Shown: positions 7,972 to 16,472 of the stretch, piece by piece
Layout of the letters: each line of letters opens with the position of its first letter
How positions within the stretch are numbered: position 1 is the stretch's first letter
Assembly: GCF_015751785.1 (NCBI RefSeq)
Contig: NZ_JADOTY010000001.1
Location: forward strand, 4,712,001-4,776,000
Length of the DNA: 64,000 nucleotides
Source of the DNA: Micromonospora vinacea
GTDB lineage: Bacteria; Actinomycetota; Actinomycetes; Mycobacteriales; Micromonosporaceae
Direction: 5' to 3'
Position numbers and translations under genes: made by a program
The notes under the pieces: generated by a model
Told to the model about the DNA's origin: nothing
Seen by the model: the letters and a program-made list of their open reading frames with translations, nothing else
Database searches by the model: none

Positions 7972-9360
7972 ATGGCCAGATCCAGAGCCACCAATGTCGG
8001 TCTGGTTGCTGCCGGCGTCGGTCTACTGGTGTCGTCGACAGTCGTCGCGGCGCTGCCGGCTGTCGCCGCGGCCGAGGGTTGTTCGGTGAACTACGCCGTG
8101 TCGTCGCAGTGGCAGGGCGGCTTCGGCGCCAACGTGGCGATCACGAACCTCGGTGATCCCTTGAGCAGCTGGACGTTGACCTGGTCCTACGGCGCCGGAC
8201 AGACGGTGACGCAGTCCTGGAACACGTCGCTGACACAGAGCGGGTCGGCGGTGACGGCGAAGAACGTGGGCTACAACGGGGCGGTCCCGACCAACGGCAC
8301 TGTGTCGTTCGGGTTCAACGGGTCCTGGACGGGCAGCAACCCCGACCCGACGAGCTTCGCCCTGAACGGTGTCGCCTGCACCGGCGGCACGACGACCCCG
8401 CCGACGACCCCACCGCCGACCGATCCGCCGCCGACCACCCCGCCGCCGACCACGTGCAACCTCCCGTCCACGTACCGCTGGTCGTCGACGGGCCAGCTGG
8501 CGACCCCGAGGTCGGGCTGGGTGTCGCTCAAGGACTTCACCGTCGCCCCCTACAACGGCCAGCAACTCGTCTACGCCACCACCCACGACACCGGGACCAG
8601 GTGGGGCTCGATGAACTTCGGCCTCTTCACGAACTACTCGCAGATGGCCTCGGCCAGCCAGAACGCGATGAACAACGCGACAGTCGCGCCGTCGCTGTTC
8701 TACTTCGCGCCGAAGAACATCTGGGTGCTCGCCTACCAGTGGGGTGGGCCGGCGTTCTCCTACCGGACCTCGACCAACCCCACCAACCCGAACGGCTGGT
8801 CGGCCGCACAGACCCTGTTCAGCGGAAGCATCACCGGTTCGGGCACCGGGCCGATCGACCAGGCGGTCATCGGTGACGACCAGAACATGTACCTGTTCTT
8901 CGCCGGTGACAACGGCAAGATCTACCGGGCCAGCATGCCGATCGGGAACTTCCCGGGCAGCTTCGGCTCCAACTACACGACCATCATGAGCGACACCACG
9001 AACAACCTCTTCGAGGCCGTTCAGGTCTACAAACTCCAGGGCCAGAGTCGCTACCTGATGATCGTCGAGGCAATCGGCTCGCAGGGCCGCTACTTCCGCT
9101 CGTTCACCGCCACCAGCCTGGGTGGTTCCTGGACGCCGCAGGCCACCAGCGAGAGCAACCCGTTCGCCGGCAAGGCCAACAGCGGCGCCACCTGGACCAA
9201 CGACATCAGCCACGGTGAGCTGCTGCGCACCAACGCCGACCAGACCATGACCGTCGACCCCTGCAACCTGCAACTGCTCTACCAGGGCCGTTCCCCCAGC
9301 TCCGGCGGCGACTACGGCCTCCTGCCGTACCGGCCGGGTCTGCTGACCCTGCAGCGCTGA
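7972..9360 (+). CDS. Secreted CBM2 - GH62 alpha-L-arabinofuranosidase
   Basis: A 462-residue secreted enzyme. The signal peptide ends near AAVAAAEG. The CBM2 (about 35-137) starts CSVNYAVSSQWQGGFGANV and ends GVACTGG, binding cellulose or xylan. A Thr/Pro linker (138-160) leads to a GH62 catalytic domain (about 161-462) starting TYRWSSTGQLATPR. GH62 enzymes release arabinose side chains from arabinoxylan with inversion; acidic residues occur in VSLKDFTV, in IGDDQNMYLFFAGDNG and in DISHGELLR. The CebR-type operator upstream links its expression to cellulose sensing. With the GH11 xylanase at 13903 it gives the strain arabinoxylan-debranching and backbone-cutting activities. Confidence 0.95.
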   Translation: MARSRATNVGLVAAGVGLLVSSTVVAALPAVAAAEGCSVNYAVSSQWQGGFGANVAITNLGDPLSSWTLTWSYGAGQTVTQSWNTSLTQSGSAVTAKNVGYNGAVPTNGTVSFGFNGSWTGSNPDPTSFALNGVACTGGTTTPPTTPPPTDPPPTTPPPTTCNLPSTYRWSSTGQLATPRSGWVSLKDFTVAPYNGQQLVYATTHDTGTRWGSMNFGLFTNYSQMASASQNAMNNATVAPSLFYFAPKNIWVLAYQWGGPAFSYRTSTNPTNPNGWSAAQTLFSGSITGSGTGPIDQAVIGDDQNMYLFFAGDNGKIYRASMPIGNFPGSFGSNYTTIMSDTTNNLFEAVQVYKLQGQSRYLMIVEAIGSQGRYFRSFTATSLGGSWTPQATSESNPFAGKANSGATWTNDISHGELLRTNADQTMTVDPCNLQLLYQGRSPSSGGDYGLLPYRPGLLTLQR

Positions 9361-9385
9361 CCCGATTCGATCAGCACGACGGTGA

Positions 9386-9418
9386 CGGGCGGGCTCGGCG
9401 TCACGCCGAGCCCGCCCG
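9386..9418 (+). terminator. Strong hairpin terminator after GH62
   Basis: A perfect 15-bp GC-rich stem (9386-9400 with 9404-9418) with a 3-nt loop starts 25 nt after the GH62 stop codon. It lacks a clear U-tract, as is common in high-GC actinobacteria. Confidence 0.85.
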
Positions 9419-9495
9419 CACCACGCCGGCCCCGGCCCCCGGCGCTCGGTTGGGCCGGCCTCGCCCGGTCCGGCGCTTGATCCACTCGGGTTCAT

Positions 9496-9536
9496 GGAAG
9501 TCGCGGTATCTCGGTCGGCCTGACGCCGCGACTTCC
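9496..9536. repeat. Extragenic inverted repeat (11-bp arms)
   Basis: GGAAGTCGCGG (9496-9506) and CCGCGACTTCC (9526-9536) flank a 19-nt loop, inside a 300-base intergenic stretch between the GH62 terminator and the GNAT gene. The rest of that stretch has no convincing gene. The arrangement looks like a dispersed extragenic palindrome; a genome-wide copy count was not possible. Confidence 0.5.
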
Positions 9537-9718
9537 TTGAAGGCGAGTCGATCAATCAACGGCCGATCGCATCAGCGGTCCCGAAACTGGACAAAGGCGC
9601 GGATCGGCCTCCGTCGAGTCCGCGTTGAGCCCACCCCTCCGGTGCCCCTCGTCTCGCGACCAAGGGCCGGTCGGTTCCGGCGCTCAGGCCGGCGGCGACG
9701 TCCGTGTAAGGATGTTGT

Positions 9719-10276
9719 GTGAGTTGTGAATCAACAATTTCGCCAGCGGTCGATCCAACCGCCTCCCCTCTCGTACTGAAAGCTGAGGGGATCGTGCTGC
9801 GAGACTGGCTCGACACCGATCTGCCGCACATGCCGGGCCTCTTCGACGCGCCGGACATGGCCGCGAACACCGATATCCCTTTCCCATTCGACGCGGACGC
9901 CTTTCTGGTCAGAATCCGGCGGCGCCGTGCCCAGGGCATTGTCGATCTGGCCGTGACGCGCGACGGCGGGGAGCCGCTTGGCCTCGTCGCACTCCACGCG
10001 GCGATCGGGGTGCTGGGGTACGCCATCGGCCCGACGCACCGCCGCCGCGGTATGGCGTCGCGTTCTCTGCGGTTGATGACGAGGTTCTGCCACGAAGAAC
10101 TCGGCTTCACCCGAGTGCGGCTGAGCATCGTGCAGGGCAATGTGCCCTCGCAGCGGGTCGCTGAGTCCGCCGGATACGTCCGAAGCGACGATGAGGTCAT
10201 CGAGAGGACGAATGGGTTGGGGCAGTTGAAGCCGCTCGAAACGTGGCATTGGATCGCTCCCGTGACGTCCGGCTGA
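9719..10276 (+). CDS. GNAT-family N-acetyltransferase (RimJ/RimL-like)
   Basis: A 185-residue acetyltransferase of the RimJ/RimL type. Residues about 22-60 (AEGIVLRDWLDTDLPHM) form the N-terminal strand and helix; the acetyl-CoA loop is GPTHRRRGMASRSLRLM (about 103-119), the Q/RxxGxG/A motif. The typical late segment is RVRLSIVQGNVPSQRVAESAGYV (Asn and Ser conserved). The GTG at 9719 is supported by AAGGA at 9708-9712 with 6-nt spacing. The substrate (ribosomal protein, amino group of a small molecule) cannot be deduced. Monocistronic by context. Confidence 0.87.
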   Translation: MSCESTISPAVDPTASPLVLKAEGIVLRDWLDTDLPHMPGLFDAPDMAANTDIPFPFDADAFLVRIRRRRAQGIVDLAVTRDGGEPLGLVALHAAIGVLGYAIGPTHRRRGMASRSLRLMTRFCHEELGFTRVRLSIVQGNVPSQRVAESAGYVRSDDEVIERTNGLGQLKPLETWHWIAPVTSG

Positions 10277-10385
10277 CAAAGAGGGGATACGACACGCGTC
10301 ATCGGGGGCGGCCGGTGACTGACGAGTTTGGGACGATGCGCCGGTCGACCTACCGACGTCACCCCACTCGAAGGGATCCCCCGCG

Positions 10386-10979
10386 ATGGCAAAGGTCATC
10401 TCCACGCTGTTCATCTCGGCCGACGGTGTGGCCGAGATCGACCCGGACTGGCACTTCCCGTACTTCGACGAAAACATGGGCCGCGCCGTCACCGAGGACT
10501 ATGACACCGCCGACGTGCTGCTCATCGGCCGCGAGACGTACGACAGCTTCGCCGGGGCCTGGCCCGGCCGGGAGGCCGCGGGTGGCGAGGACGCACCGTT
10601 CGCCACGCAACTCGGCGACATGCGCAAGGTCGTCGTCTCGCGCCAGCCGCTGGAGTTCTCCTGGCGCAACTCGGAGCTGATCAACGGTGGCCTCCTCGAC
10701 GCCGTCGCCGCGCTCAAGGCCGACGCTGGCGTCCGGGGAATCCTCATCCCCGGGTCGATCTCCGTGGTCCAGCAACTGCTCGCCGCAGGCCTGGTCGACG
10801 AGCTGCGCCTGCTGGTGCACCCGGTGGCCGCCCGTAAGGGCCGCAAGCTGTTCGACGAGGGCGACGCGGCGTACCACCTGCGGCTGGTGACGTCGGAGGC
10901 GTTCCCGACGGGCGTCCTTCGCGTGATCTACGCGCCGAGCCAGGCGCCGGCGCCGGACGGCTACCGAAATGCGGGTTAG
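10386..10979 (+). CDS. Dihydrofolate reductase-family protein (RibD C-terminal domain)
   Basis: A 197-residue protein with a RibD_C/DHFR fold: N-terminal MAKVISTLFISADGVAEID, then TADVLLIGRETYDSFAGAWP (NADPH-binding strand and helix), and ILIPGSISVVQQLLAAGLVDELRLLVHPV (the conserved G-S and DEL segment), ending in a Gly-poor beta strand. Members are NADPH-dependent reductases of unknown substrate and are frequent in actinobacteria as stand-alone genes. AAGGGA occurs 8 nt before the ATG. No folate or riboflavin genes are adjacent, so a role in those pathways is not supported by context. Confidence 0.87.
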   Translation: MAKVISTLFISADGVAEIDPDWHFPYFDENMGRAVTEDYDTADVLLIGRETYDSFAGAWPGREAAGGEDAPFATQLGDMRKVVVSRQPLEFSWRNSELINGGLLDAVAALKADAGVRGILIPGSISVVQQLLAAGLVDELRLLVHPVAARKGRKLFDEGDAAYHLRLVTSEAFPTGVLRVIYAPSQAPAPDGYRNAG

Positions 10980-11074
10980 TGCGCTGCCTTGAGGGCGGTG
11001 GTGATACGCCGCTGGAGTGACCGCCACCGATGCGTCCCACACTTTGGACCGGTATTTAGTGAGGGTCATCGATA

Positions 11075-11103
11075 TTGACGGGTGACGTCGGTGGCGACAG
11101 GAT
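11075..11103 (+). promoter_or_regulatory. Candidate promoter of the SGNH hydrolase gene
   Basis: TTGACG (11075-11080) and CAGGAT (11098-11103) are separated by 17 nt, a good match to the actinobacterial vegetative consensus. It lies 42 nt before the ATG at 11145, with GGGAGG as ribosome-binding site at about 11134. Confidence 0.55.
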
Positions 11104-11144
11104 CTCGGGCACCACCACCCCCGTGATCCCTCCTGGGAGGCGCC

Positions 11145-12038
11145 ATGACCCGTCCCCGCCTGCCCCGCCTGCGGGCAGCCAGCCGGTTGGCCGCACTCGC
11201 CGTCGCCACCGCCGGCGTGCTGCTCACCGTCGCCACCCCCGCCAGCGCCGCCGTGCCCACCGGCCGCTACGTCGCGCTGGGCGACTCGTACACCGCTGGC
11301 CCGCTCATCCCCACTCAGGTCGACCTCAACTGCCTCCGGTCCAACCGCAACTACCCGTCGCTGGTGGCGGCGTCCGCCGGCTCGTCGTCGTTCGCCGACG
11401 TGAGCTGCTCCGGCGCCACCACGGACGACATCCTCTACGGCGGTAGCGGCCAACTGGGCATCACGCTGCCGCCGCAGCTCAACGCGGTCACGTCGAACAC
11501 CTCGCTGGTGACGGTGCAGATCGGCGGCAACGACATCGGCTTCTCCGGGATCATCGGAGACTGCGCGGAGGCGAGCGTCAGCAGCCCGCTCGGATCTCCG
11601 TGCAAGAACCGGTACACCGCCGGAGGTGTCGACCAGTTGCAGGCGCGGATCGTCGCCGCCACGCCGAAGGTCACCGCCGTGCTCCAGGCGGTCCGGCAGG
11701 CCGCACCGGGCGCGCGGGTCGTGGTGCTCGGATACCCGGCGATCCTGCCGGACAGCGGTTACGGCTGCTGGCCGGTCGTCCCGATCGCCTACCAGGACGT
11801 GCCGTACCTGCGTGGCATCGAGAAGTCGCTCAACGCGATGCTGGCCAGCGCCGCGAGCGCCAACGGTGCCACCTACGCCGATGTCTACACCCCGTCCATC
11901 GGCCGCGACGCGTGCAAGGGCAGCGGCACCCGCTGGGTCGAGGGTCTGGTGCCGCAGAACTCGGCCGCGCCGTTCCACCCCAACGCCCGAGGTGAGCAGG
12001 GCATGGCCACCGCCCTGCTGGCCCGCCTGAACAGCTGA
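11145..12038 (+). CDS. Secreted SGNH/GDSL hydrolase (lipase/esterase)
   Basis: A 297-residue exported esterase. The signal peptide (about residues 1-37) ends at ASAAV. SGNH blocks are in order: YVALGDSYTAGP with the nucleophile Ser (about 48), QIGGNDIGFSG with the oxyanion Asn (about 132), and FHPNARGEQGM with the catalytic His near the C-terminus. Three Cys pairs (NCLRSN/VSCSGA, GDCAEA/SPCKN, YGCWPV/DACKGS) match the disulfides of Streptomyces-type secreted lipases. It probably hydrolyses lipids or acylated polysaccharides outside the cell. Single gene, with its own promoter and a terminator at 12059. Confidence 0.93.
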   Translation: MTRPRLPRLRAASRLAALAVATAGVLLTVATPASAAVPTGRYVALGDSYTAGPLIPTQVDLNCLRSNRNYPSLVAASAGSSSFADVSCSGATTDDILYGGSGQLGITLPPQLNAVTSNTSLVTVQIGGNDIGFSGIIGDCAEASVSSPLGSPCKNRYTAGGVDQLQARIVAATPKVTAVLQAVRQAAPGARVVVLGYPAILPDSGYGCWPVVPIAYQDVPYLRGIEKSLNAMLASAASANGATYADVYTPSIGRDACKGSGTRWVEGLVPQNSAAPFHPNARGEQGMATALLARLNS

Positions 12039-12058
12039 TCAGGCCGTAATCGGCCGAG

Positions 12059-12087
12059 CCCGCCCCGCCGCCCAGCGGCGGGGCGGG
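12059..12087 (+). terminator. Terminator after SGNH hydrolase
   Basis: A 13-bp perfect GC stem (12059-12071 with 12075-12087) and 3-nt loop begins 20 nt after the stop codon. Confidence 0.85.
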
Positions 12088-12155
12088 TCACCCCCTGCGG
12101 TGCCCGGCACCTCTCGGCACACGATCACCGGTCACCCGGACCGAGAGGTGCCGGT

Positions 12156-13643
12156 GTGCTTGAGATCGGGGAGTCCGGGGTACCGAAAGATATGCCGAAC
12201 GTGGGGCAAGTCGTCGGAGACCGTTACCGCCTGGTCGAAAGCATCGCCAGCGGCGGAATGGGTGACGTGTGGCGGGCGGTCGACGAAACCCTCGACCGCT
12301 GCGTGGCGGTCAAGATGCTGCAACCTCGGTTGGTCACCGACGGCGGCTTCGGTGAGCGGTTCCGGCGCGAGGCGCGGGCCATGGCAGCCCTGCGTCACCC
12401 AGGTGTCGCCCAGGTCTACGACTACGGTGAGGTGTCCCGGTCCGGAGCGCCCGTCCTCGCCTACATCGTGATGGAATGCGTGCAGGGGCAGCCCTTGTCG
12501 GAGCGGATCGCCGAGGTCGGCCCGCTGGACGTGGCCGAGACGATGTCGATCGCCGCGCAGACCGCCAGTGCCCTGCAGGCCGCGCATGACGCCGGTGTCG
12601 TCCACCGTGACGTCAAACCCAGCAACTTGATCATCGAGCCGGACGGGCACGTCGTACTCGTCGATTTCGGTGTTGCGGTGACGCAGGAAGCGGCGAGCCT
12701 GACCGGGGCGAACCAGATCGTCGGCACCGCCCTGTACATGGCACCGGAGCAGGTCGCGAAGAACGAGATCACGCCGGCGATCGACATCTACGCGCTGGGG
12801 GCTGTCGTCTACCACTGCCTGGCCGGTCGGCCGCCGCACCAGGGCGAGAATGCCGTCGCGGTGGCGCTGCGGCATCTCGAGGAGGAACCGTCGCCGCTGC
12901 CCGGAGACGTTCCGGCGGAGGTGCGACGTCTCGTCGCCACCGCGATGGCCAAGGATCCCTCCCAGCGATTTCCGACGGCAGCGGCCATGGCCAGTGCGGC
13001 GCAGACACTCGCGGGCCCGTCCGACCACGCGCTGTCCACTGCGACCGGGGCGACCGAGATCGGGGTGCGGACCGAGGTCACGGCTGCCCGCCGGTCGGCC
13101 CTCGGCGGCTCGGTGAGCGGGGCGGCCACTCCTGGGCCGCGAGCGCTCGCGGTGCTTCTCGGATCGTTGGCCGCCGCGGCTGCCGTCCTGGTGCTCGCCG
13201 ATCCCGTCGGGTTCATGCCCGGCCCGACCGGGCGACCGTCGACGCCTCCCGTGGTGCCGCCCACGGTGTCGCCAACGGTGCCGCCGCAGCGGGACCCGGG
13301 CCCCGGCGTCGGCGGTGGTGAACCAGCCACCCGCAGTTCCGCTGGCATGCCGGTCCGAGCGCCCGGCTCCGCGACCCCGACCCCGACGCCCACCCGGACC
13401 GGGGGCGAGGGGACGGTGGACCCGTCGACGCCGTCCGGTGGGAGCACTGCGGACGCGCCGAGTCCCACCGCGTCCGAGAGCGCGCCTGCGGAGCCGACGG
13501 AGGGCCCGACGGCAGCCCCGACGGGCGGAACGACGGCGGCACCGACCGCGGAAACGACGGAGAACCCGGCGACGGACCCGACCTCGGCACCGTCGGCGGA
13601 CGAATCGACGGCCGGAGGAGGGACCGCGGTGCCGCAGGTGTGA
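12156..13643 (+). CDS. Receptor-type Ser/Thr protein kinase (PknB-like)
   Basis: A 495-residue eukaryotic-like kinase. The kinase domain spans about residues 22-280: Gly-loop ASGGMGDVWRAV, ATP-binding Lys in CVAVKMLQ, catalytic loop VHRDVKPSNLII, DFG in LVDFGVA and APE in YMAPEQVAKNE. A single transmembrane helix (about 328-350, ALAVLLGSLAAAAAVLVLA) leads to an extracellular tail rich in Pro, Thr and Ser with no PASTA domain. The sensor part is therefore low-complexity, probably spanning the wall or glycosylated. The GTG at 12156 has GAGAGG 7 nt upstream; an internal ATG at 12192 is an alternative. Substrates unknown. Confidence 0.93.
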   Translation: MLEIGESGVPKDMPNVGQVVGDRYRLVESIASGGMGDVWRAVDETLDRCVAVKMLQPRLVTDGGFGERFRREARAMAALRHPGVAQVYDYGEVSRSGAPVLAYIVMECVQGQPLSERIAEVGPLDVAETMSIAAQTASALQAAHDAGVVHRDVKPSNLIIEPDGHVVLVDFGVAVTQEAASLTGANQIVGTALYMAPEQVAKNEITPAIDIYALGAVVYHCLAGRPPHQGENAVAVALRHLEEEPSPLPGDVPAEVRRLVATAMAKDPSQRFPTAAAMASAAQTLAGPSDHALSTATGATEIGVRTEVTAARRSALGGSVSGAATPGPRALAVLLGSLAAAAAVLVLADPVGFMPGPTGRPSTPPVVPPTVSPTVPPQRDPGPGVGGGEPATRSSAGMPVRAPGSATPTPTPTRTGGEGTVDPSTPSGGSTADAPSPTASESAPAEPTEGPTAAPTGGTTAAPTAETTENPATDPTSAPSADESTAGGGTAVPQV

Positions 13644-13695
13644 CCGGCGGTGGCGACGACCACGTCTCGCGACGGGACCGTGCCCGCAGACTCCG

Positions 13696-13769
13696 CCCTT
13701 TGCTCTGCACCCGCGGAGGCGCCATTCAGCGGCAGGCCGGTGGTGCCTCGGCGGGTGCAGAGCAAAGGG
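13696..13769. repeat. Long inverted repeat between convergent genes
   Basis: Perfect 19-nt arms (13696-13714 and 13751-13769) containing TTTGCTCTGCA and its complement, continued inward by a second 9-bp arm pair with one mismatch. The element lies between the converging kinase and xylanase genes and can fold on either strand, so it can act as a bidirectional terminator. The non-GC-rich TTTGCTCTGCA core is unlike ordinary terminators here, and it may be a dispersed repeat family. Confidence 0.75.
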
Positions 13770-13841
13770 GCACGTCGAGCGGGGTCGACCCAAGGCCGTC
13801 CTGGACGCCGAGGCGGACGGGGGATGCCTGCCGAACGCAGT

Positions 13842-13871
13842 CTGGCGTGGCGGCCGAGGCCGCCACGCCAG
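13842..13871 (-). terminator. Terminator of the xylanase gene
   Basis: A 13-bp perfect stem (13842-13854 with 13859-13871) and 4-nt loop, 31 nt beyond the stop codon of the minus-strand GH11 gene. Confidence 0.85.
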
Positions 13872-13902
13872 TGGTGCGATGTCAGTCAGGAACCGGTCGA
13901 GA

Positions 13903-14928
13903 TCAACTGGTGCGACAGGTGACCGTGGGCCAGTTCCAGTTGCCGTTGGCCATGATCGTTATCCCGAAGTTGTTGCCGTTGCCGTTCGGCGTCGCGGTGA
14001 CGGTGCCACTGTTGCCGTTGACGGCGGCGTTCCAGCTGTTCTGGATGCTCTGGCCGCCACCGAGGCCGAGGCTGACGACCCAGTTGTTGGTGCCGCTGAC
14101 CGCGACATTGAGGTTGAACCGGTCACCCCACTGCTGGCCGGCGGAGAGCGTCGCGGTGCAGTTTCCGGTCCCCGGGTTGCCGGTGGTGGGCGGGGTGGTC
14201 GGGTTGCCGCCGCCGCTGCCCTCCCGGACGGTGATGTCGGAGCTTCCGCTGCTCTGGTAACCCTCGGTGGCCATCACCTGGTAACTGTGGTTGGTGCCGA
14301 GGTTCAGGCCGGCGCGGGCCCAGGCGTCGAAGTGGTTGGCGGTGGTGATGGTGCCACTCGAGCGCTTCTGCTGGCGGACGCTCCAGAACTGGTAGAACGT
14401 CTGGTTGCCGTCGATCGACGGGGCGTTGACCCGCTGGCTGCGGAGGATGTCGTACGTGCCGCCGTCGGTGGTGACCGTGCCCATCCGCTGCGCGCCGCTG
14501 CTCGGGTTGTAGGTGCCGAAGTTCTCCACCACGTAGTACTCGATGAGCGGGTTGCGCGTCCACCCGTACAGGGCCAGGTAGGTGTTGTTGTTGCCCGGGT
14601 TGTAGCTGCCCGAGTAGGTGACCGTCCGTCGGTTACCGGTGGCCCAACCCTTGCCGCCGACCCAGTTGTTGGTGCTCCGGTCCCAACTGCTGGTGTATCG
14701 GCCGTCCGCGCGCAGCGTCATGCTGGCGTTGCCGCTGTCCTTCCAGAACGAGAAGTAGTACCCGTTGTGCGTGCCGGTGAGGTTCGAGGTGAGGGTCCGG
14801 TCGGCCTCGGCGTACGCGTTGGTGGCCGTCATCGTGCCGGCGACGGCCACGACGGCGGCGCACGCAGCGCCCAGGAGCAACCGCATGCGGCCGCGGCCTC
14901 TCGGTTTGGTGTGGCTGGTGTCGGTCAT
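13903..14928 (-). CDS. Secreted GH11 endo-1,4-beta-xylanase with C-terminal CBM2
   Basis: A 341-residue secreted xylanase. The signal peptide (basic N-region KPRGRGRMR, then a hydrophobic core) ends near NAYAEAD. The GH11 domain (about residues 43-230) shows the beta-jelly-roll segments GYYFSFWKDSG and GWATGNRRTVTYSG. The nucleophile Glu is in PLIEYYVVENFG and the acid/base Glu in YQVMATEGYQSSG. A Gly/Pro/Thr linker precedes a CBM2 (about 245-341) ending PTVTCRTS. It cuts the xylan backbone and complements the GH62 enzyme at 7972. The ATG at 14928 is preceded by a perfect AGGAGG (14944-14939). Upstream ATG-proximal sequence is non-coding. Confidence 0.96.
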   Translation of the reverse strand: MTDTSHTKPRGRGRMRLLLGAACAAVVAVAGTMTATNAYAEADRTLTSNLTGTHNGYYFSFWKDSGNASMTLRADGRYTSSWDRSTNNWVGGKGWATGNRRTVTYSGSYNPGNNNTYLALYGWTRNPLIEYYVVENFGTYNPSSGAQRMGTVTTDGGTYDILRSQRVNAPSIDGNQTFYQFWSVRQQKRSSGTITTANHFDAWARAGLNLGTNHSYQVMATEGYQSSGSSDITVREGSGGGNPTTPPTTGNPGTGNCTATLSAGQQWGDRFNLNVAVSGTNNWVVSLGLGGGQSIQNSWNAAVNGNSGTVTATPNGNGNNFGITIMANGNWNWPTVTCRTS

Positions 14929-15120
14929 GGAACTGTTGCCTCCTCTGACGGCTGGCGGGGGCCAGCGGCGCGGTACGCCTCGGCAGGCTGCCGGTGGTCG
15001 GGTGACGGCCACGGCGTCGTACCGCTCGGTGGTGGTGGGCCGGTCGTCCTGCACGACGACCGGAGAAAGTGGGTCGTGGTGGCTGGTGCTGACGACAATC
15101 GAGCGCCGTCGATGGCGACC

Positions 15121-15160
15121 GTATTAACCCAGCCGTCTACTTGTCAACAATTTTCGGAAA
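15121..15160 (-). promoter_or_regulatory. Candidate xylanase promoter with TTTC/GAAA dyad
   Basis: In the 386-base gap between the xylanase start and the sigma-factor gene, the minus strand carries TTGACA (15147-15142) and TAATAC (15126-15121) with a short 15-nt spacer. A TTTC-G-GAAA dyad (15152-15160) lies directly upstream, and a GAAACTT/GACTTTC pair sits at about 15281-15301. GAAA/TTTC dyads are known operator elements of streptomycete xylanase genes. The rest of the gap shows nothing recognisable. The predicted leader would be about 190 nt. Confidence 0.45.
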
Positions 15161-15314
15161 CAGGGTGGCAACACCGCTGTCGTCGCCGAGCGGCATCCAT
15201 CCAGGTCAGTAGTCGATCAGAGCTCAGGGCCGTCGTCACGGAGTCGTGATGGCGGAGCGCCGGTCCGAGTGGAGGCCGCCGAAACTTCCGGAGACTTTCC
15301 GGACCGCATGCCGG

Positions 15315-16472
15315 TCAGCGACGCCCGCGGGCGTTGAGCCGGGCGGCCTGGCGGGTCAGGTGGTCGCGTTCGGCGAGGTTGGGGGCCTGCTGGGCGGCCT
15401 CGCTGTACAGCCGCGCCGCCCTTGCCAGATCGCCGTCGCGCTCGTGCAGGTACGCCGCCACCGCCGTGTACCGGGGCAGCGCGTCGTCCACCGCCGCGAG
15501 CGCCGCCAGGCCGGCCCGGGGACCGTCGGCCGCACCGACCGCCACCGCGCGGTTGAGTCGGACGACCGGGTTGTCGGTCAGGCGCGCGAGTTCGTCGTAC
15601 CACTCCACGATCTGCACCCAGTCGGTCTCCTCGGCGGTCGGCGCGTCCGCGTGCAGCGCCGCGATGGCGGCCTGGGCCTGGAACTCACCCAGTTGGTCGC
15701 GGGCCAGGGCCCCCTGCAGGATCTCGACGCCCTCGGCGATGGACCGGGTGTCCCAGCGGCTGCGGTCCTGCTCGGCGAGCGGCACCAGGCTGCCATCGGG
15801 AGCGGTCCGGGCGGCGCGCCGGGCGTGGTGCAACAGCATGAGGGCGAGCAGCCCCGCCACCTCGGGGTGGTCGATCGCGGCCGCGAGCTGCCGGGTGAGC
15901 CGGATGGCCTCGGCGGCGAGGTCCACGTCACCGGAGTAGCCCTCGTTGAAGACCAGGTAGAGGACGCGCAGCACGGTGGCGACGTCACCGGGTCGGTCGA
16001 AGCGCAGCCCGGAGACGGTGCGCTTCGCCCGGCTGATGCGCTGCGCCATTGTCGCCTCGGGCACCAGGTAGGCGTGGGCGATCTGCCGGGTGGTCAGCCC
16101 GCCGACAGCGCGCAGCGTGAGAGCGACAGCTGACGACGGCGTCAGCGACGGGTGGGCGCACAGGAAGTAGAGCTGAAGCGTGTCGTCCACCGTGCGGGCC
16201 GGCCCGGGGGTCGGCTCCTCGTCGACCAGGTCCTCGCGCCGACGGCGAGCGGCGTCGGCGCGGGCCGCGTCGAGGAACCGTCGCCACGCCACAGTGGTCA
16301 GCCAGCCCTTCGGGTCGCGCGGCGGGTCGCTCGGCCAGACGCGGACCGCCTCGACCAGGGCGTCCTGCACGGCGTCCTCGGCCGCCGCGAAGTCGATTCC
16401 GCGGCGGACGAGGATCCCGAGGACGCTCGGCGTGAGGCTCCGCAGCAGCGTCTCGTCCATCGGAGCCGTCAC
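15315..16472 (-). CDS. ECF42-type RNA polymerase sigma factor with TPR-like C-terminus
   Basis: A 385-residue ECF sigma factor. Region 2 is in FAAAEDAVQDALVEAVRVWP with the WLTTVAWRRFLDAARAD segment; region 4 is in LTLRAVGGLTTRQIAHAYLVPEATMAQRISRAK. The C-terminal half (about 190-385) is the helical TPR-like extension found in ECF41/ECF42-like proteins (LVFNEGYSGD, NRAVAVGAADGP, ERDHLTRQAARLN). The extension plus the neighbouring DGPF protein identifies group ECF42, which works without an anti-sigma factor and needs its C-terminal domain for activity. The GTG start at 16472 overlaps the DGPF gene stop as GTGA; an ATG at 16460 is possible. Confidence 0.92.
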   Translation of the reverse strand: MTAPMDETLLRSLTPSVLGILVRRGIDFAAAEDAVQDALVEAVRVWPSDPPRDPKGWLTTVAWRRFLDAARADAARRRREDLVDEEPTPGPARTVDDTLQLYFLCAHPSLTPSSAVALTLRAVGGLTTRQIAHAYLVPEATMAQRISRAKRTVSGLRFDRPGDVATVLRVLYLVFNEGYSGDVDLAAEAIRLTRQLAAAIDHPEVAGLLALMLLHHARRAARTAPDGSLVPLAEQDRSRWDTRSIAEGVEILQGALARDQLGEFQAQAAIAALHADAPTAEETDWVQIVEWYDELARLTDNPVVRLNRAVAVGAADGPRAGLAALAAVDDALPRYTAVAAYLHERDGDLARAARLYSEAAQQAPNLAERDHLTRQAARLNARGRR

